Origin: Polynucleobacter sp. HIN7
GTDB lineage: Bacteria; Pseudomonadota; Gammaproteobacteria; Burkholderiales; Burkholderiaceae
Direction of reading: 5' to 3'
NCBI RefSeq assembly: GCF_030297595.1
Contig: NZ_AP028138.1
Location: 310,001 to 374,000 of the forward strand
Length of the DNA stretch: 64,000 bases
The translations under genes and the position numbers were made by a program. Shown here piece after piece: positions 25,880 to 36,200 of this stretch (its first letter is position 1; each line of letters opens with the position of its first letter). Below the pieces are notes generated by a model. The model ran no database searches, was not told where the DNA came from, and was given only the letters and a program-made list of their open reading frames with translations.

Positions 25880-28354
25880 ATGAAACAATTCATTCGCGAC
25901 CTACAGCAATATAGCTTGAACGCTTTTGTGATTGGCACACTCACTTTTTTTACCTTTCTCAGTAGTGATGCCCATGCTCAGGGATGCACAGGTGGCGTCC
26001 CAATTAATAGCGCACAAACCTCAACAGTCGTTATTTCAACCAATAATGAGTGTTTAAGTATTACTGAATCGGGCTCGATTACTGTGATTGGTCCAAGTGA
26101 TAACGCGATTTATGTAAATCTAGGGGTAACCGGGGCCGGTATTAATAATGCCGGCTCGTTAACGGGTAATTTTTATGGTATCTCCAATGATGGATCGATA
26201 ACAAGCCTCATTAATTCAGCAACAGCGCCCGCCATGGCCTCAATTACGGGTGGGAGTTTATGCGGCATCTATGGTTGTGCGGGCGTGGCAAATTTTGGCA
26301 CGATCGGAACACTGATTAATTCTGCCAACTCATCGATTGCCGCTGGCTTGGGTGTCGGCATTGTTAGCTTTGGCTCTACTTCCTCGATCGGTATTCTTGA
26401 TAATTCTGGAACGATTTCAGGCCCTGGTTTTTCGGGAATTCAAAATGAGGGCACCATCGGCTCATTAGAAAACCGAAGTGGAGGATTAATTGACGGCGAT
26501 GGAGGAATATTAAATTACGGTACCGCAGCGATCATTACTACTATTACTAATGCTGGCGGTATTGTAGGTAATACCTCACAAGGAATTACAAATGAAGGAA
26601 CGATTTTAAATCTTACCAATCAAAATGGCGGCGCGATTAGTGGATTTAGCACTGGAATTCATAACTCAGGAGTCGCAAGTTTAATCTCCAGGATCACCAA
26701 TTCAGGACTGATTACTGGTAATTTATATGGTGTGGATAACGATGGAATGATTGGCGCCATAACAAATAATGCCAGTGGTTCTATTACTGCAGGTGGCGGC
26801 ATTCTCAATCGCTCAACTGGCTCGATCGCGGTCATTGACAATTTAGGACTCATTAGCGCAACAGTTACAGCCATTGGTAATGTGACCGGCGGAAGGATTG
26901 CGTCATTAACTAATTCAGGTACGATCAGTAGCGATTCTTCGCATGCCATTGCTAATGCAGGTTCTATTAGCGCCATTGCAAATACAAGCTCCGGAATAAT
27001 CAACGGTGGGGCTTATGGTATCGCTAATGATGGATCAGGAGCCATTGAATCGATTACCAATGCTGGATCAATCATTGGTCTAGTTGGTGGTATTTACAAT
27101 TTCGGTAGTATTGGCACCCTCAATAATCTACAGGGTCAGGGCAATGCCAATGGAGCTTTGATTTACGATGGCCAATTGCCAGGGAACTATAACGTCATTA
27201 TTAATAGCCCAACGCAATATGGACAGTTAACCGGATCTGTTGTTGGCGCCACCACATTTGGTATTTACACTGGCTCTACTGTGACAAGAGGTACCTATAG
27301 CGCAGTGCTTTCAGGATTTTCGTCAAGCAACCTCAACAACACCTCAGGCACATTCAATGGCTTTCGTTGGAGTTTAAGTAATTCATCGGCAGATATTTGG
27401 GATCTGATTGTGACCGGAGCGTCTACTGCGGACACCCAACAGTCCTTGGTGAATACAGCTTCTGTTTTACAAGGCACCTACACCTTACAAAATAGTGTGA
27501 TGGTCAATGGCTTTACCTATGACTGCTCCCTATTTGATCGGCGTGGCATTTGTATCAGTGCAGGTGGTCGTAACACTACCGTTCAAGCCCAAGGGATCAA
27601 TAACACGAGCGGTCTCTTGATCGCGTCCTATCGATTGAATCAAAACAATAGCCGTATTGGTGCCTGGGTGGACCAGAACCTATCCGTGAGTGGCCCGGGT
27701 ACTGTGAAGTTGGGTAATAGCACTCCCATGATTGGTCTATTTGGAGTATGGAGCCAGCGTTCTGATGGCGTGGGTACTGAAGTTAAAGTCTCCGCCGCTT
27801 ATGGTCAAAAAGACACCACCATTACTCGGCAAATTGTGGGTACTAGTGAAGCAGGAACTGGCAGCTCGCAACTCATTAGCCAAGGCGCTCAAGTGTTAGC
27901 GAAGTATGGTTTTGCTGTGATGCCTGATGTCGTAGTCTCCCCATACGCTGGAGTGCGCTACACCCAAAACAATATGGGTGGTTACACTGAAGCCACGAGC
28001 TCTGCTGTGACAACACCGTTGACCTACTCGGCACTGAATACTAATGCTACCACTGCACTGGCTGGTGTTGGAGCCCGTTATCAGGGTATTCCCAAGACCA
28101 CGCTCTTTGCCAGCGCGGGAGTCGAAACCGATACCAATACCAGTAATGGTTCATATTCGGCAACCGGTGTGGATGGCTTAACCCCAGTGAACTTTAATCC
28201 CAATCCTGTGAAGACTAGACCCACTGCAACTGTGGGGGGTTACTACGACATCCTCAAGAATCAGCGTATTGGTGTGACAGGCATTTATCGACAAGAGCCA
28301 TTCCAGGCGGTATCGACTACTACAGTCTTAGCTACGTATACGATTGGCTTCTAA
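25880..28354 (+). CDS. Autotransporter (type Va) with N-x-G-x-I repeat passenger
   Basis: The 824-residue protein has a signal peptide (hydrophobic stretch to about residue 33, cleavage after AHAQ), a passenger of about 480 residues made of short Asn/Gly/Ser/Thr/Ile repeats such as NSGTISG and NAGSIIG, predicted to form a beta-helix, and a C-terminal barrel of about 260 residues ending in Phe (ATYTIGF). The barrel begins around NTSGLLIASYRLNQNN. Six or more cysteines lie in the mature part, unusual for autotransporters: GCTGG near the N-terminus, C near 57, GGSLCGIYGC near 133 and YDCSLF/GICISA near 550. It probably is an adhesin or surface structure. No Shine-Dalgarno is obvious; the 289 bases upstream are AT-rich without gene. 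Confidence 0.85.
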   Translation: MKQFIRDLQQYSLNAFVIGTLTFFTFLSSDAHAQGCTGGVPINSAQTSTVVISTNNECLSITESGSITVIGPSDNAIYVNLGVTGAGINNAGSLTGNFYGISNDGSITSLINSATAPAMASITGGSLCGIYGCAGVANFGTIGTLINSANSSIAAGLGVGIVSFGSTSSIGILDNSGTISGPGFSGIQNEGTIGSLENRSGGLIDGDGGILNYGTAAIITTITNAGGIVGNTSQGITNEGTILNLTNQNGGAISGFSTGIHNSGVASLISRITNSGLITGNLYGVDNDGMIGAITNNASGSITAGGGILNRSTGSIAVIDNLGLISATVTAIGNVTGGRIASLTNSGTISSDSSHAIANAGSISAIANTSSGIINGGAYGIANDGSGAIESITNAGSIIGLVGGIYNFGSIGTLNNLQGQGNANGALIYDGQLPGNYNVIINSPTQYGQLTGSVVGATTFGIYTGSTVTRGTYSAVLSGFSSSNLNNTSGTFNGFRWSLSNSSADIWDLIVTGASTADTQQSLVNTASVLQGTYTLQNSVMVNGFTYDCSLFDRRGICISAGGRNTTVQAQGINNTSGLLIASYRLNQNNSRIGAWVDQNLSVSGPGTVKLGNSTPMIGLFGVWSQRSDGVGTEVKVSAAYGQKDTTITRQIVGTSEAGTGSSQLISQGAQVLAKYGFAVMPDVVVSPYAGVRYTQNNMGGYTEATSSAVTTPLTYSALNTNATTALAGVGARYQGIPKTTLFASAGVETDTNTSNGSYSATGVDGLTPVNFNPNPVKTRPTATVGGYYDILKNQRIGVTGIYRQEPFQAVSTTTVLATYTIGF
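26087..27130 (+). repeat. Degenerate coding repeats in the first autotransporter passenger
   Basis: Within the passenger the translated sequence cycles with a period of roughly 18-25 residues around the consensus N-x-G-x-I-x-G/S (N-A-G-S-I, N-S-G-L-I, N-E-G-T-I). The DNA is diverged, so this is a protein-level repeat typical of beta-helical passengers and not a recent DNA expansion. Confidence 0.7.
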
Positions 28355-28473
28355 TGCATCGGACTTTCTTGATCAGTTCGCATTTGAAACCTTGGGTTCA
28401 GTTAGTGGATTGATTAGCAATCCGATCGAAGAAAAGATTCCAATCAATTTGCACTGAATGTGCCGAATGAAGA

Positions 28474-28549
28474 TGGTGGGTCGGGCGAGACTCGAACTCG
28501 CGACCAACGGATTAAAAGTCCGCTGCTCTACCGACTGAGCTACCGACCC
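28474..28549 (-). tRNA. tRNA-Lys (anticodon TTT)
   Basis: On the minus strand the sequence folds as a complete cloverleaf: acceptor stem GGGTCGG (28549-28543) with CCGACCC (28484-28478), D arm with GAGC, anticodon loop CTTTTAA with TTT at 28516-28514, and the T arm containing GTTCGAGTC. The discriminator A is at 28477 and CCA is genome-encoded at 28476-28474. It therefore reads AAA/AAG lysine codons. No neighbouring integrase is visible, although tRNA 3' ends are common integration sites. Confidence 0.95.
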
Positions 28550-28731
28550 AGTGTGGTGTTGCTAGATTCAATACTGAATAAGCAAGAAATTTGCCTAATA
28601 AGAACACTGCAAGAAAAACCGCTTTAATTCATGATATTTGGCAAAACCAAGATTATAGCAAGATGTTGAAAGGCTACCTGACCCCTTTAATTTCGCCTTA
28701 TGACTTGCCTTTACCTGACGATTCATTACCC

Positions 28732-30126
28732 CTAACCGCGCCGCGCCATGGGCGGATTTTTGGCAAAGTAATCCTTGATGCCTTCCAAAATCGCATCCGC
28801 AATCCGCTCTTGGTAGGTCTCATCATTGAGCTTTTTCTCTTCCTGGGGATTGCTAATAAACGCGGTCTCAATCAGGATCGATGGAATATCGGGGGCTTTA
28901 AGTACCGCAAAGCCCGCTTGCTCGACACGGTTCTTATGCAGTGGTGCAAAGTTACCAATGTTGCGTAAGACCGAGTTACCCACCCGTAAAGAATCGTTGA
29001 TCTGCGCCGTGGTCGACATATCGAGAAGCAAGTGCGCGACTTGCTTATCCTTGGTTTTGATGTTGATGCCACCAATCAGATCCGAGGCATTTTCTTTATT
29101 GGCCATCCAGCGGGCGGCAGAACTCGTCGCCCCTTGTTGGGAGAGGGCAAAGACCGATGCCCCCTTCGCATGGGGCTGAATAAACGCATCCGCATGAATG
29201 GAGATAAAGAGATCGGCTTCCACTTGCCGTGCTTTAAAGACGCGGCGATGCAGGGGTACAAAGTAATCACCATCGCGGGTTAAAAAGGGGCGCATCGAGT
29301 CTTCTTGATCGATCTTGTTTTTTAAGCGCTTGGCAATCGAGAGAACGATGTTTTTCTCATACGAGCCGCGCGCGCCAATGGCGCCTGGATCTTCGCCACC
29401 GTGACCGGGGTCAAGTGCCACCGTAATTAAGCGCTTAAACGGAATGCGCTGGGTATTGGCAGTGGTGGCGCTTGGTGGGCTCTGTGGACTTTGTTGAGTG
29501 GTACTGGGACCACCCTTTTTACTGGGGGCGGCGTCTTTTTTGGCAAAGGCCGCAATCGGGTCTTCTTCCGTAGCCATCCCTTTTGGATTTTTCGCCTGTT
29601 CTTCTGCCAATAACTTCTCTTTTCTGGCGGACTCTTTCACCAGTTGCATGAGTGGATCGGGAGGATTAGTGGGGTAGAGATCAAAGATCAAGCGGTATTG
29701 ATACTCGGCAACGGGCTCAAGGGTAAAGAGCTGGGGTTTCACCGCTTCTTTGAGATCAAATACGAGTCGCACCACCGTTGGTTGAAATTGCCCCACCCGA
29801 ATTTGCGCCACGTACGGATCATTGGGTTTGACCTTCGCAACCAAATCTTTCAAGGTGGGATTGAGTTCCAAACCATCGATGTCGACCACCAATCGATCAG
29901 GACCTGTGAGTAGTTGATGAGAAATCGGCAGCGCCTTATCCGACTCCAGGGTAATGCGTGTGTAGTCCTCCGAGGGCCAAATGCGCACCCCCAAGAGTTT
30001 GGCACCGCTATTGGCTTGCACCAATTCACTTTCAGTTAGTAAGAGATAAAGCACACCCAGTGAGCCCATCGATTGCAGCCCTTGCGAAATGATCTGGCGA
30101 CGTTTGGGGTTCATGGATTGATTCAT
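28732..30126 (-). CDS. amiC: N-acetylmuramoyl-L-alanine amidase (AmiC type)
   Basis: The enzyme cleaves the amide bond between N-acetylmuramic acid and the peptide stem during cell separation in the periplasm. Residues 4-30 show KRRQIISQG, a twin-arginine-like export signal. An AMIN domain (peptidoglycan/septum targeting) covers about 42-150, then a Pro/Ser/Lys linker, and the amidase_3 domain from about 232: LDPGHGGEDPGAIGARGSYE with zinc ligands His and Glu, SIHADAF near 305 with the third ligand, and LIETAFISN near 427 with the catalytic Glu. Length 464 fits AmiC. It overlaps tsaE by four bases, the usual betaproteobacterial order. Confidence 0.92.
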   Translation of the reverse strand: MNQSMNPKRRQIISQGLQSMGSLGVLYLLLTESELVQANSGAKLLGVRIWPSEDYTRITLESDKALPISHQLLTGPDRLVVDIDGLELNPTLKDLVAKVKPNDPYVAQIRVGQFQPTVVRLVFDLKEAVKPQLFTLEPVAEYQYRLIFDLYPTNPPDPLMQLVKESARKEKLLAEEQAKNPKGMATEEDPIAAFAKKDAAPSKKGGPSTTQQSPQSPPSATTANTQRIPFKRLITVALDPGHGGEDPGAIGARGSYEKNIVLSIAKRLKNKIDQEDSMRPFLTRDGDYFVPLHRRVFKARQVEADLFISIHADAFIQPHAKGASVFALSQQGATSSAARWMANKENASDLIGGINIKTKDKQVAHLLLDMSTTAQINDSLRVGNSVLRNIGNFAPLHKNRVEQAGFAVLKAPDIPSILIETAFISNPQEEKKLNDETYQERIADAILEGIKDYFAKNPPMARRG

Positions 30127-30668
30127 GGATGAGTGCTGAGCGATTGAAGGACGGCTTCACCCGTTGGGGTCTGAGCGGTAATTTCAACTGTTCTCGCTAG
30201 TTCGGATTCTGTCTCTTGGGGATGAATCAGGGTGATCGCCAAATCCATGGTGGGCAGGGTGTGCTCGGCTTTCTCTGGCCACTCAATGATGCACAGCGTC
30301 GGGTATTCGGAATGCGTGAAGTGCTCTAAGAGACCAGCATCGACCCATTCGGCTGGGCTTTGCATGCGGTAGAGATCAAAGTGAAAGACGTGGAGTGTTT
30401 GATTGGGTAAAACCAGGATATGCTCTTCACACAGGCTATAGGTCGGACTTTTGACCTTACCCGAATAGCCCATCGCTTGGAGAAGGTAACGGGTGGCGGT
30501 GGTTTTACCTGCTCCCAGATCCCCATGAAGACTCATAAAGAGTGATTGAGGTTTATCGGGGGTGGAGGCATAGAACCCGAGGATTGCATTGGCGAGCATT
30601 TGTACCGCCTCTGCAGTAGCCTTCTCATCTTTACAATGGATCGTATGGTTGATTGCCAAGCGCGTCAT
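30123..30668 (-). CDS. tsaE: tRNA threonylcarbamoyladenosine biosynthesis ATPase TsaE
   Basis: TsaE is the ATPase partner of TsaB/TsaD in making t6A37 of tRNAs. The Walker A motif GDLGAGKTT is near residue 49, SPTYSLCEEH near 74 is the switch region, and FHFDLYRMQSPAEW near 95 carries the family signature. Its 181 residues are slightly longer than usual because of a C-terminal extension. The start codon overlaps head-to-head with the first possible start of queG (TCATGA at 30665-30670). Cotranscribed with amiC downstream. Confidence 0.93.
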   Translation of the reverse strand: MTRLAINHTIHCKDEKATAEAVQMLANAILGFYASTPDKPQSLFMSLHGDLGAGKTTATRYLLQAMGYSGKVKSPTYSLCEEHILVLPNQTLHVFHFDLYRMQSPAEWVDAGLLEHFTHSEYPTLCIIEWPEKAEHTLPTMDLAITLIHPQETESELARTVEITAQTPTGEAVLQSLSTHP

Positions 30669-31932
30669 GACCTCGTGCGTTCACACTCATTTAGGGATGG
30701 ATTCTAAATTGCCCATGCATTCTCACGCATTTTCGCAAGAATTGCACACCCAGTGGGGAACCTTGCGTACTTGGCTAAATACCCGTGCCAAGGAGTTGGG
30801 CTTTGGGGAGGTACGAATTACCGATACCGATGTCAGTCACGCTCACCCTCATTTAGTAGAGTGGTTAAAAGAGGGTCGACATGGCCAGATGGCCTATATG
30901 GAGCGCCACAAGGATCTGCGTGCTGACCCAAGCTCTTTACAGGCAGGCGCGATTCGCAGCATTTGCCTCACCATGCCGTATTTGAGTGAGCAAAGTAGGT
31001 TACATGAGCAGTATGGGCAGCCTGAGCTGCATGAGATAGATGCGTCTTCAGTCGAGCAACTCCTTCAGTATGAAGAAAAGCGTCTCTTGGAGAGCGATCA
31101 AGCGATGGTTTCAGTCTATGCCAGAGGGCGGGACTATCACAAGGTGATTCGCTCTCGCTTACAAATCTTAGCTATGGAGCTAGAAGAAAAACTACAAGCG
31201 GCGTTCAGTGAATTGAACCATCCCCTGGAATACCGTGTCTTTACCGACTCTGCGCCACTCATGGAGGTGGAGTTGGCGCGCAAAGCCGGTTTGGGCTGGC
31301 GGGGTAAGCACACCTTGCTGCTTAATCGCGACTCCGGGTCGTTTTTCTTCTTAGGTGAAATCCTCATCAACGTCCCATTACCAATCGATGAGCCCATGGA
31401 GGCGCATTGTGGCTCGTGTCAGGCGTGCATCGACATTTGTCCCACAAATGCAATTGTTGCTCCGTATCAACTCGATGCCAGGCGTTGCATTTCGTATTTA
31501 ACAATTGAGCATCGCGATGCAATTCCAGTGGAGTTTCGAAGCACCATGGGTAATCGCATTTATGGCTGCGATGATTGCCAACTCGTATGCCCCTGGAATA
31601 AATACGCCCAGCTCTCGACCGTAGCGGATTTTGGGGAGCGAAATGGATTGGGAAGCGCATCACTACTGGAACTCTGGAGCTGGAGCGAAGCCCAGTTTAT
31701 CGAGCGCCATGCGGGTAGCGCCATTTTGCGCATTGGCTATGAGCGCTGGCGACGCAATCTAGCCGTTGCTCTGGGAAATGCTTTGGCATCGAATCTTGAT
31801 GATGAAGTAAAGAGGGAGATTGTTTGGCACTTACAAGAGGCCTTACCGAGCGCCAGCCCATTGGTAGCCGAGCATATCTCTTGGGCGCTCAGTCGAGATG
31901 GCTCACGAGATCCCCAAGGGTCAAGCCGCTAA
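30667..31932 (+). CDS. queG: Epoxyqueuosine reductase
   Basis: QueG reduces epoxyqueuosine to queuosine at tRNA position 34, using cobalamin and two 4Fe-4S clusters. CGSCQACIDICPTNAI (around nt 31409) and CDDCQLVCPWNK (around nt 31567) are the ferredoxin-like cluster motifs; GLGWRGKHTLLLN upstream belongs to the conserved substrate domain. Possible starts are ATG 30667, 30697 and 30715; I give the longest, but alignment with typical QueG N-termini suggests 30697 or 30715. The C-terminal part is a short HEAT-like extension. Divergent from tsaE, as in many Burkholderiales. Confidence 0.92.
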   Translation: MTSCVHTHLGMDSKLPMHSHAFSQELHTQWGTLRTWLNTRAKELGFGEVRITDTDVSHAHPHLVEWLKEGRHGQMAYMERHKDLRADPSSLQAGAIRSICLTMPYLSEQSRLHEQYGQPELHEIDASSVEQLLQYEEKRLLESDQAMVSVYARGRDYHKVIRSRLQILAMELEEKLQAAFSELNHPLEYRVFTDSAPLMEVELARKAGLGWRGKHTLLLNRDSGSFFFLGEILINVPLPIDEPMEAHCGSCQACIDICPTNAIVAPYQLDARRCISYLTIEHRDAIPVEFRSTMGNRIYGCDDCQLVCPWNKYAQLSTVADFGERNGLGSASLLELWSWSEAQFIERHAGSAILRIGYERWRRNLAVALGNALASNLDDEVKREIVWHLQEALPSASPLVAEHISWALSRDGSRDPQGSSR

Positions 31933-31949
31933 AATAGGGTAGATCCACT

Positions 31950-32813
31950 ATGAGTACACCGCCCACCCATTCGAACGATGTATCTAAAACGGGTGCTGAG
32001 CGTCCGGCTGATCGGGTGGTGAGCGAAATCGATGCGCTCGAGTCTCATGAGAAGGCGCTTCAATCGCCATCTAATTCACCTATCACTCCGCGCTTTACTA
32101 GCGCGCACGATGCCTTTTGGAGTGGGGTGCGCGATGCGCGAGGTGCCCCTGCCATGGTGCTCTTTGCTGGCATGGTGGGCTTTGGGGCGATGGGGCGCAC
32201 CAATGGCTTTGATCTGTGGTTTACCACCGCAACGAGCTTTTTGATGTTTGCTCTTCCCGGTCAGATTGTGATGCTCGAGATGATTTTAGTAGGCGCTTCA
32301 TCGCTCACGATTGCGCTTGCGACCACTCTCACCGCAACCCGCTTTGTGACCATGACCGCCACGTTGTTTCCGATGCTCCATGAGCGCGATCGCAATAAGG
32401 CGCTCTATGCCAAAGTGCACCTTCTAGCAATGACTGCCTGGGCAGTTTCTTTGAAAGAATTCCAAACGATTGAACCTAAGCATCGTCTAAGTTACTTTGT
32501 AGGGCTTGGGATCTTGTGCTGGTTAATTTCAGTACCGGGTACGATTGTGGGGTTTTTAATTGCGGGCTCGGTCCCCATGCCCATTACTTTGGGCCTCATT
32601 TTTATTAATCCCCTCTTTTTTTTACTCACCTTTACCGAGATTAAGGTGAGTGGCTATCGCCTAGCCATTCTTCTAGGCAGCATTGCCGGCCCCATCTGTT
32701 ATGTGCTCGATCGCGATACGAGCCTGTTAACCGCGGGACTCATTGGCGGTACGCTGGCCTACTGGATTGATCGGCGTTGGATCAGGCGCTATGACCGAAA
32801 GGTGTCCTCATGA
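31950..32813 (+). CDS. azlC: AzlC-family branched-chain amino acid exporter, large subunit
   Basis: The 287-residue membrane protein has the AzlC fold: GVRDARGAPAMVLFAGMVGFGAMGR near residue 56, then FLMFALPGQIVMLEM near 97 and about seven membrane segments. With the small AzlD subunit encoded next it forms the AzlCD exporter for branched-chain and possibly other amino acids. A polar, Ser/Thr/Glu-rich N-terminal tail of about 45 residues precedes the family domain. TAAAAT at 31930-31935 may be a -10; no Shine-Dalgarno is evident. It overlaps azlD by four bases. Confidence 0.88.
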   Translation: MSTPPTHSNDVSKTGAERPADRVVSEIDALESHEKALQSPSNSPITPRFTSAHDAFWSGVRDARGAPAMVLFAGMVGFGAMGRTNGFDLWFTTATSFLMFALPGQIVMLEMILVGASSLTIALATTLTATRFVTMTATLFPMLHERDRNKALYAKVHLLAMTAWAVSLKEFQTIEPKHRLSYFVGLGILCWLISVPGTIVGFLIAGSVPMPITLGLIFINPLFFLLTFTEIKVSGYRLAILLGSIAGPICYVLDRDTSLLTAGLIGGTLAYWIDRRWIRRYDRKVSS

Positions 32814-33190
32814 GTGTGACAGCATCTCTAGCCCAAAACCTCGATACCGCCTTTGCGATTCAACAGGGGTGGGGCGCATGGCTTGCGCTTTTGGCGGCAT
32901 CGCTAGGAACTTATGTGTGCCGCGCGGTGGGGGTGATGCTCTCGGGGCAAGTCAGCCAAGATAGCGAGTTCTTTCGCTGGCTCTCGGCAGTGACCTATGC
33001 GATGGTGGCAGCACTCACGATTCGCTTGATTTTTTTACCGATTGGGCTCTTAGCTACAGTGCCGCTCTATCTGCGTATTCTGGTCTGCATCTTGGCTCTG
33101 GGGGTAATGCTCTCCAATCCCAATCGGCGTTTGGTGCCGGCATTGCTCACCGGTACTTTATTGATGGTCACGATTGGTGTGATGCGGTAA
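32810..33190 (+). CDS. azlD: AzlD-family transporter subunit
   Basis: The 126-residue protein is nearly all hydrophobic, with four membrane segments, and includes LGTYVCRAVGVMLSGQVSQD near residue 31 and FFRWLSAVTYAMVAALTIRL near 50, the usual AzlD pattern. It is the small partner of AzlC; ATGA overlap makes equal expression likely. It ends about 30 bases from the convergent dehydrogenase gene. Confidence 0.85.
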   Translation: MSVTASLAQNLDTAFAIQQGWGAWLALLAASLGTYVCRAVGVMLSGQVSQDSEFFRWLSAVTYAMVAALTIRLIFLPIGLLATVPLYLRILVCILALGVMLSNPNRRLVPALLTGTLLMVTIGVMR

Positions 33191-33220
33191 TTCGTGACCC
33201 CAATCTCTAAGTTACTCGAC

Positions 33221-36200
33221 TTAATTCAAATGCTGTTCTAGAACTTTCGCAATATGCACTGCCTCGCGACTTGCCCCATCGGCGATTTGGTGACGACAGC
33301 TAGTACCGTCGGCGACCACCATTGCGTTGGGCTCTTTGCGAATACGCGGTAACAAACTGAGCTCCGCCATTTGTTTGGAAGCCTCGATATGCTCCACCTC
33401 ATACCCGAAGCTGCCCGCCATGCCACAGCACGAGGATTCAATCAGCTGGGGGTTGGCATTCGGAATGAGTTTCAGTAATTCAAGGGCGGGGCTCACGGCC
33501 GCAAAGGCTTTCTGATGGCAATGGCCATGTACCAAAATCGGCTGTGCGGACTCTTTGAAGTTCGGCACAAACCGATTGGCTTTGTGTTCGCTGGCTAAAA
33601 ACTCTTCAAGGAGTTGGGCATGCTTACTCACGACTTGCGCAGACTCACCCAGACCCATGGTGAGCGCTTCATCGCGAAGCGTAAATAAGCAAGAGGGCTC
33701 TAGACCCACAATTGCTATTCCTTCGTTTGCATAGGCTGCTAAATGGTTAACAAGTGCTGAGAGTCGTGTCTTCGCTTCATTGACCATACCGGATGCTAAG
33801 TAGGTGCGACCACAGCAAAATGGCTTTTGTTCATCTTGATCGTTTGCAGGTTGCGCCACATGAACCGCGTAGCCTGACTTTTGCAAGAGTGCGAGCGCCG
33901 CTTGCAAGTTCTCGTTCTCAAAATAGGCGTTAAAGGTATCGGCAAAGAGCACGACGCGTTTGTCGTGCTTGGCGAGTTCCTCAGGCGTTGCAAATGGCAG
34001 GGGTGCTTGATTCCAAAAATGCTTGCTCTTCCACGTCGGTAAGGAGCGCTGGGCGCTAATTCCGGTAAGCCACTCTTGGAGCTTGGCTAAAAGTGGGGTG
34101 TGATTACGCAGATTCATGAGCGCGGGCAAACCAGGAATGCGTGCAATGATGGGGGCGTAGTTCGGCAAGTGGGCGACTAAGCGATCACGTAGGGTATGAC
34201 CAAAGCGCTCTTTGTATTGCGCCAAATACTCAATTTTCATTTTGGCCATATCCACGCCCGTGGGGCACTCGCGTTTGCAGCCTTTGCAACTCACGCATAA
34301 ATCCATTACTTCTTTAACTGCCTGGGTGGCCAGTGGCAAATGGGCAGGAGGAGTATCACTCGTACTCGTAATTTGCCCTGAGATCGCAAGACGTAAGGTG
34401 TTGGCACGACCGCGGGTGAGGTCTTTTTCATTGCGGGTGATGCGATAACTCGGGCACATCACATCGGCATCAAACTTACGGCAATGCCCGTTGTTATTGC
34501 ACATCTCAATCGCTTTGGCTAGGCCTTGCGCAGGATCGCCACCGGTACCTGCCGCGGTGACGACTTCGGTCACGGGATTGTTTTGTACATTCCAGGCGGA
34601 CCAATCGAGCTTCGGTTGAACAGTAATGACCTGATAGGAAGGTGGATAGCGAAAGTAGGTGCTGTCATCCATCTTTGGGGGATTGACGATCTTGCCGGGA
34701 TTAAGAAGCCCTTTGGGATCAAATTGTGTTTTGATCTTGGCAAGCGCCTCGGTAATCTTGGGACCAAATTGCCAGCTAATCCACTCCCCCCGGCACAGAC
34801 CATCGCCATGCTCGCCACTAAAGGCACCTTTGTATTTGCGCACGAGCTCAGCCGCTTCTTCTGCAATCGCGCGCATCTTCAGAGCCCCATCGCGGCGCAT
34901 ATCCAGTATTGGGCGCACATGCAGGGTGCCGACTGAAGCGTGCGCATACCAGGTACCGCGCGAGCCATACTTACTAAAGACCTCGGTCAGGGCTTGGGTG
35001 TAGTCGGCCAAGTGCTCCAGAGGCACAGCGCAATCCTCAATGAAGCTCACAGGCTTACCATCTCCCTTGAGACTCATCATGATATTGAGTCCTGCTTTAC
35101 GCACTTCCCACAAGTTCTTTTGCATCGCCGCGTCGGGCATCATCACGACCGACCCAGGTAAACCCAGATCACTCATGAGCGCATCGAGCTCTTGAAGTTT
35201 TTGTAAGAGTGGAGCGTGCTCGTCGCCGCTAAACTCCACGAGCAAAATGGCATCGACTGTTTTGGCGTTCGCATCAACGAGCGCGGTCTCAATGGTTTTA
35301 CGAAATGCGGGGTTATTGCGCGAGAGGTCGATCATGGTGCGATCGACGAGCTCCACGGCGGTGGGTCCCAACTTCACGATGTGCTGGGCGCTATCCATCG
35401 CTTGATAAAAACTCGCAAAGTTTACGACCCCTAAGACCTTGTGTTTGGGCAAGCGCGCAAGTTTGAGTGTTAAGGATTTGAAATAGGCGAGAGTACCTTC
35501 ACTACCTACGAGTAAATGAGCAAGATTGACACTGTTATCTAAGGTGTAAGGCAACTCACTTTGCGGATGAAAGACATCTAAGTTGTAGCCTGCTACTCGG
35601 CGCATCACTTTAGGCCAATGTGCGTCAATCTCGGGCTTGAGATCGTCCACCAGGTGCTTAACGTAATCCCCTAACACTTTGGCACGGCCCATGCTTTCTG
35701 AATAAGGACCAAAGTTGGCGAGCTCTCCATCAGCAAGCCAGGCATTAATCCCTAAAACGTTGTGCACCATATTGCCATATGCAATAGAGCGGCTGCCACA
35801 CGAGTTATTGCCTGCCATACCGCCGATGGTCGCTTGGGCTGCTGTGGAGACATCAACCGGATACCAAAGTCCATGGGGTTTAAGGTGGGCATTGAGATGA
35901 TCCAGCACCATACCTGGTTCTACCTCTACCGTGGCGCGATCCGGATCACTGAGATCGGAAGAGAGGATCTTACGAAAGTGTTTGCTGTTATCAATCACGA
36001 GTGCAGCACCCGTGGTCTGGCCGCATTGACTGGTGCCGCCGCCTCTGGGTAAAACGGGAATACCTGACTCGTTCGCAACCTCAAGGGCCGCTTCAATGTC
36101 CTGCGCCGATTTAGGAACGAGAACTGCTACCGGAAACTGTTGGTAGATTGATGCGTCGGTTGCGTAGCGCCCACGACTAGCACCATCAACCAAGACCTCG

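Noticed and set aside
26087..27130. Regularly spaced similar segments that might suggest a CRISPR array
   Set aside because: The repeats are diverged, coding and of variable spacing; they are passenger repeats of an autotransporter.
28407..28423. GGATTG/CAATCC hairpin after the first autotransporter
   Set aside because: Short stem, no T tract; too weak to call as a terminator.
28474..28549. tRNA-Lys as attachment site of an integrated element
   Set aside because: No integrase and no duplicated tRNA 3' end was noticed on either side within the window.
28591..28968. A 125-codon plus-strand frame starting next to the tRNA
   Set aside because: Most of it is antisense to the C-terminal part of amiC, and the translation matches nothing recognisable.
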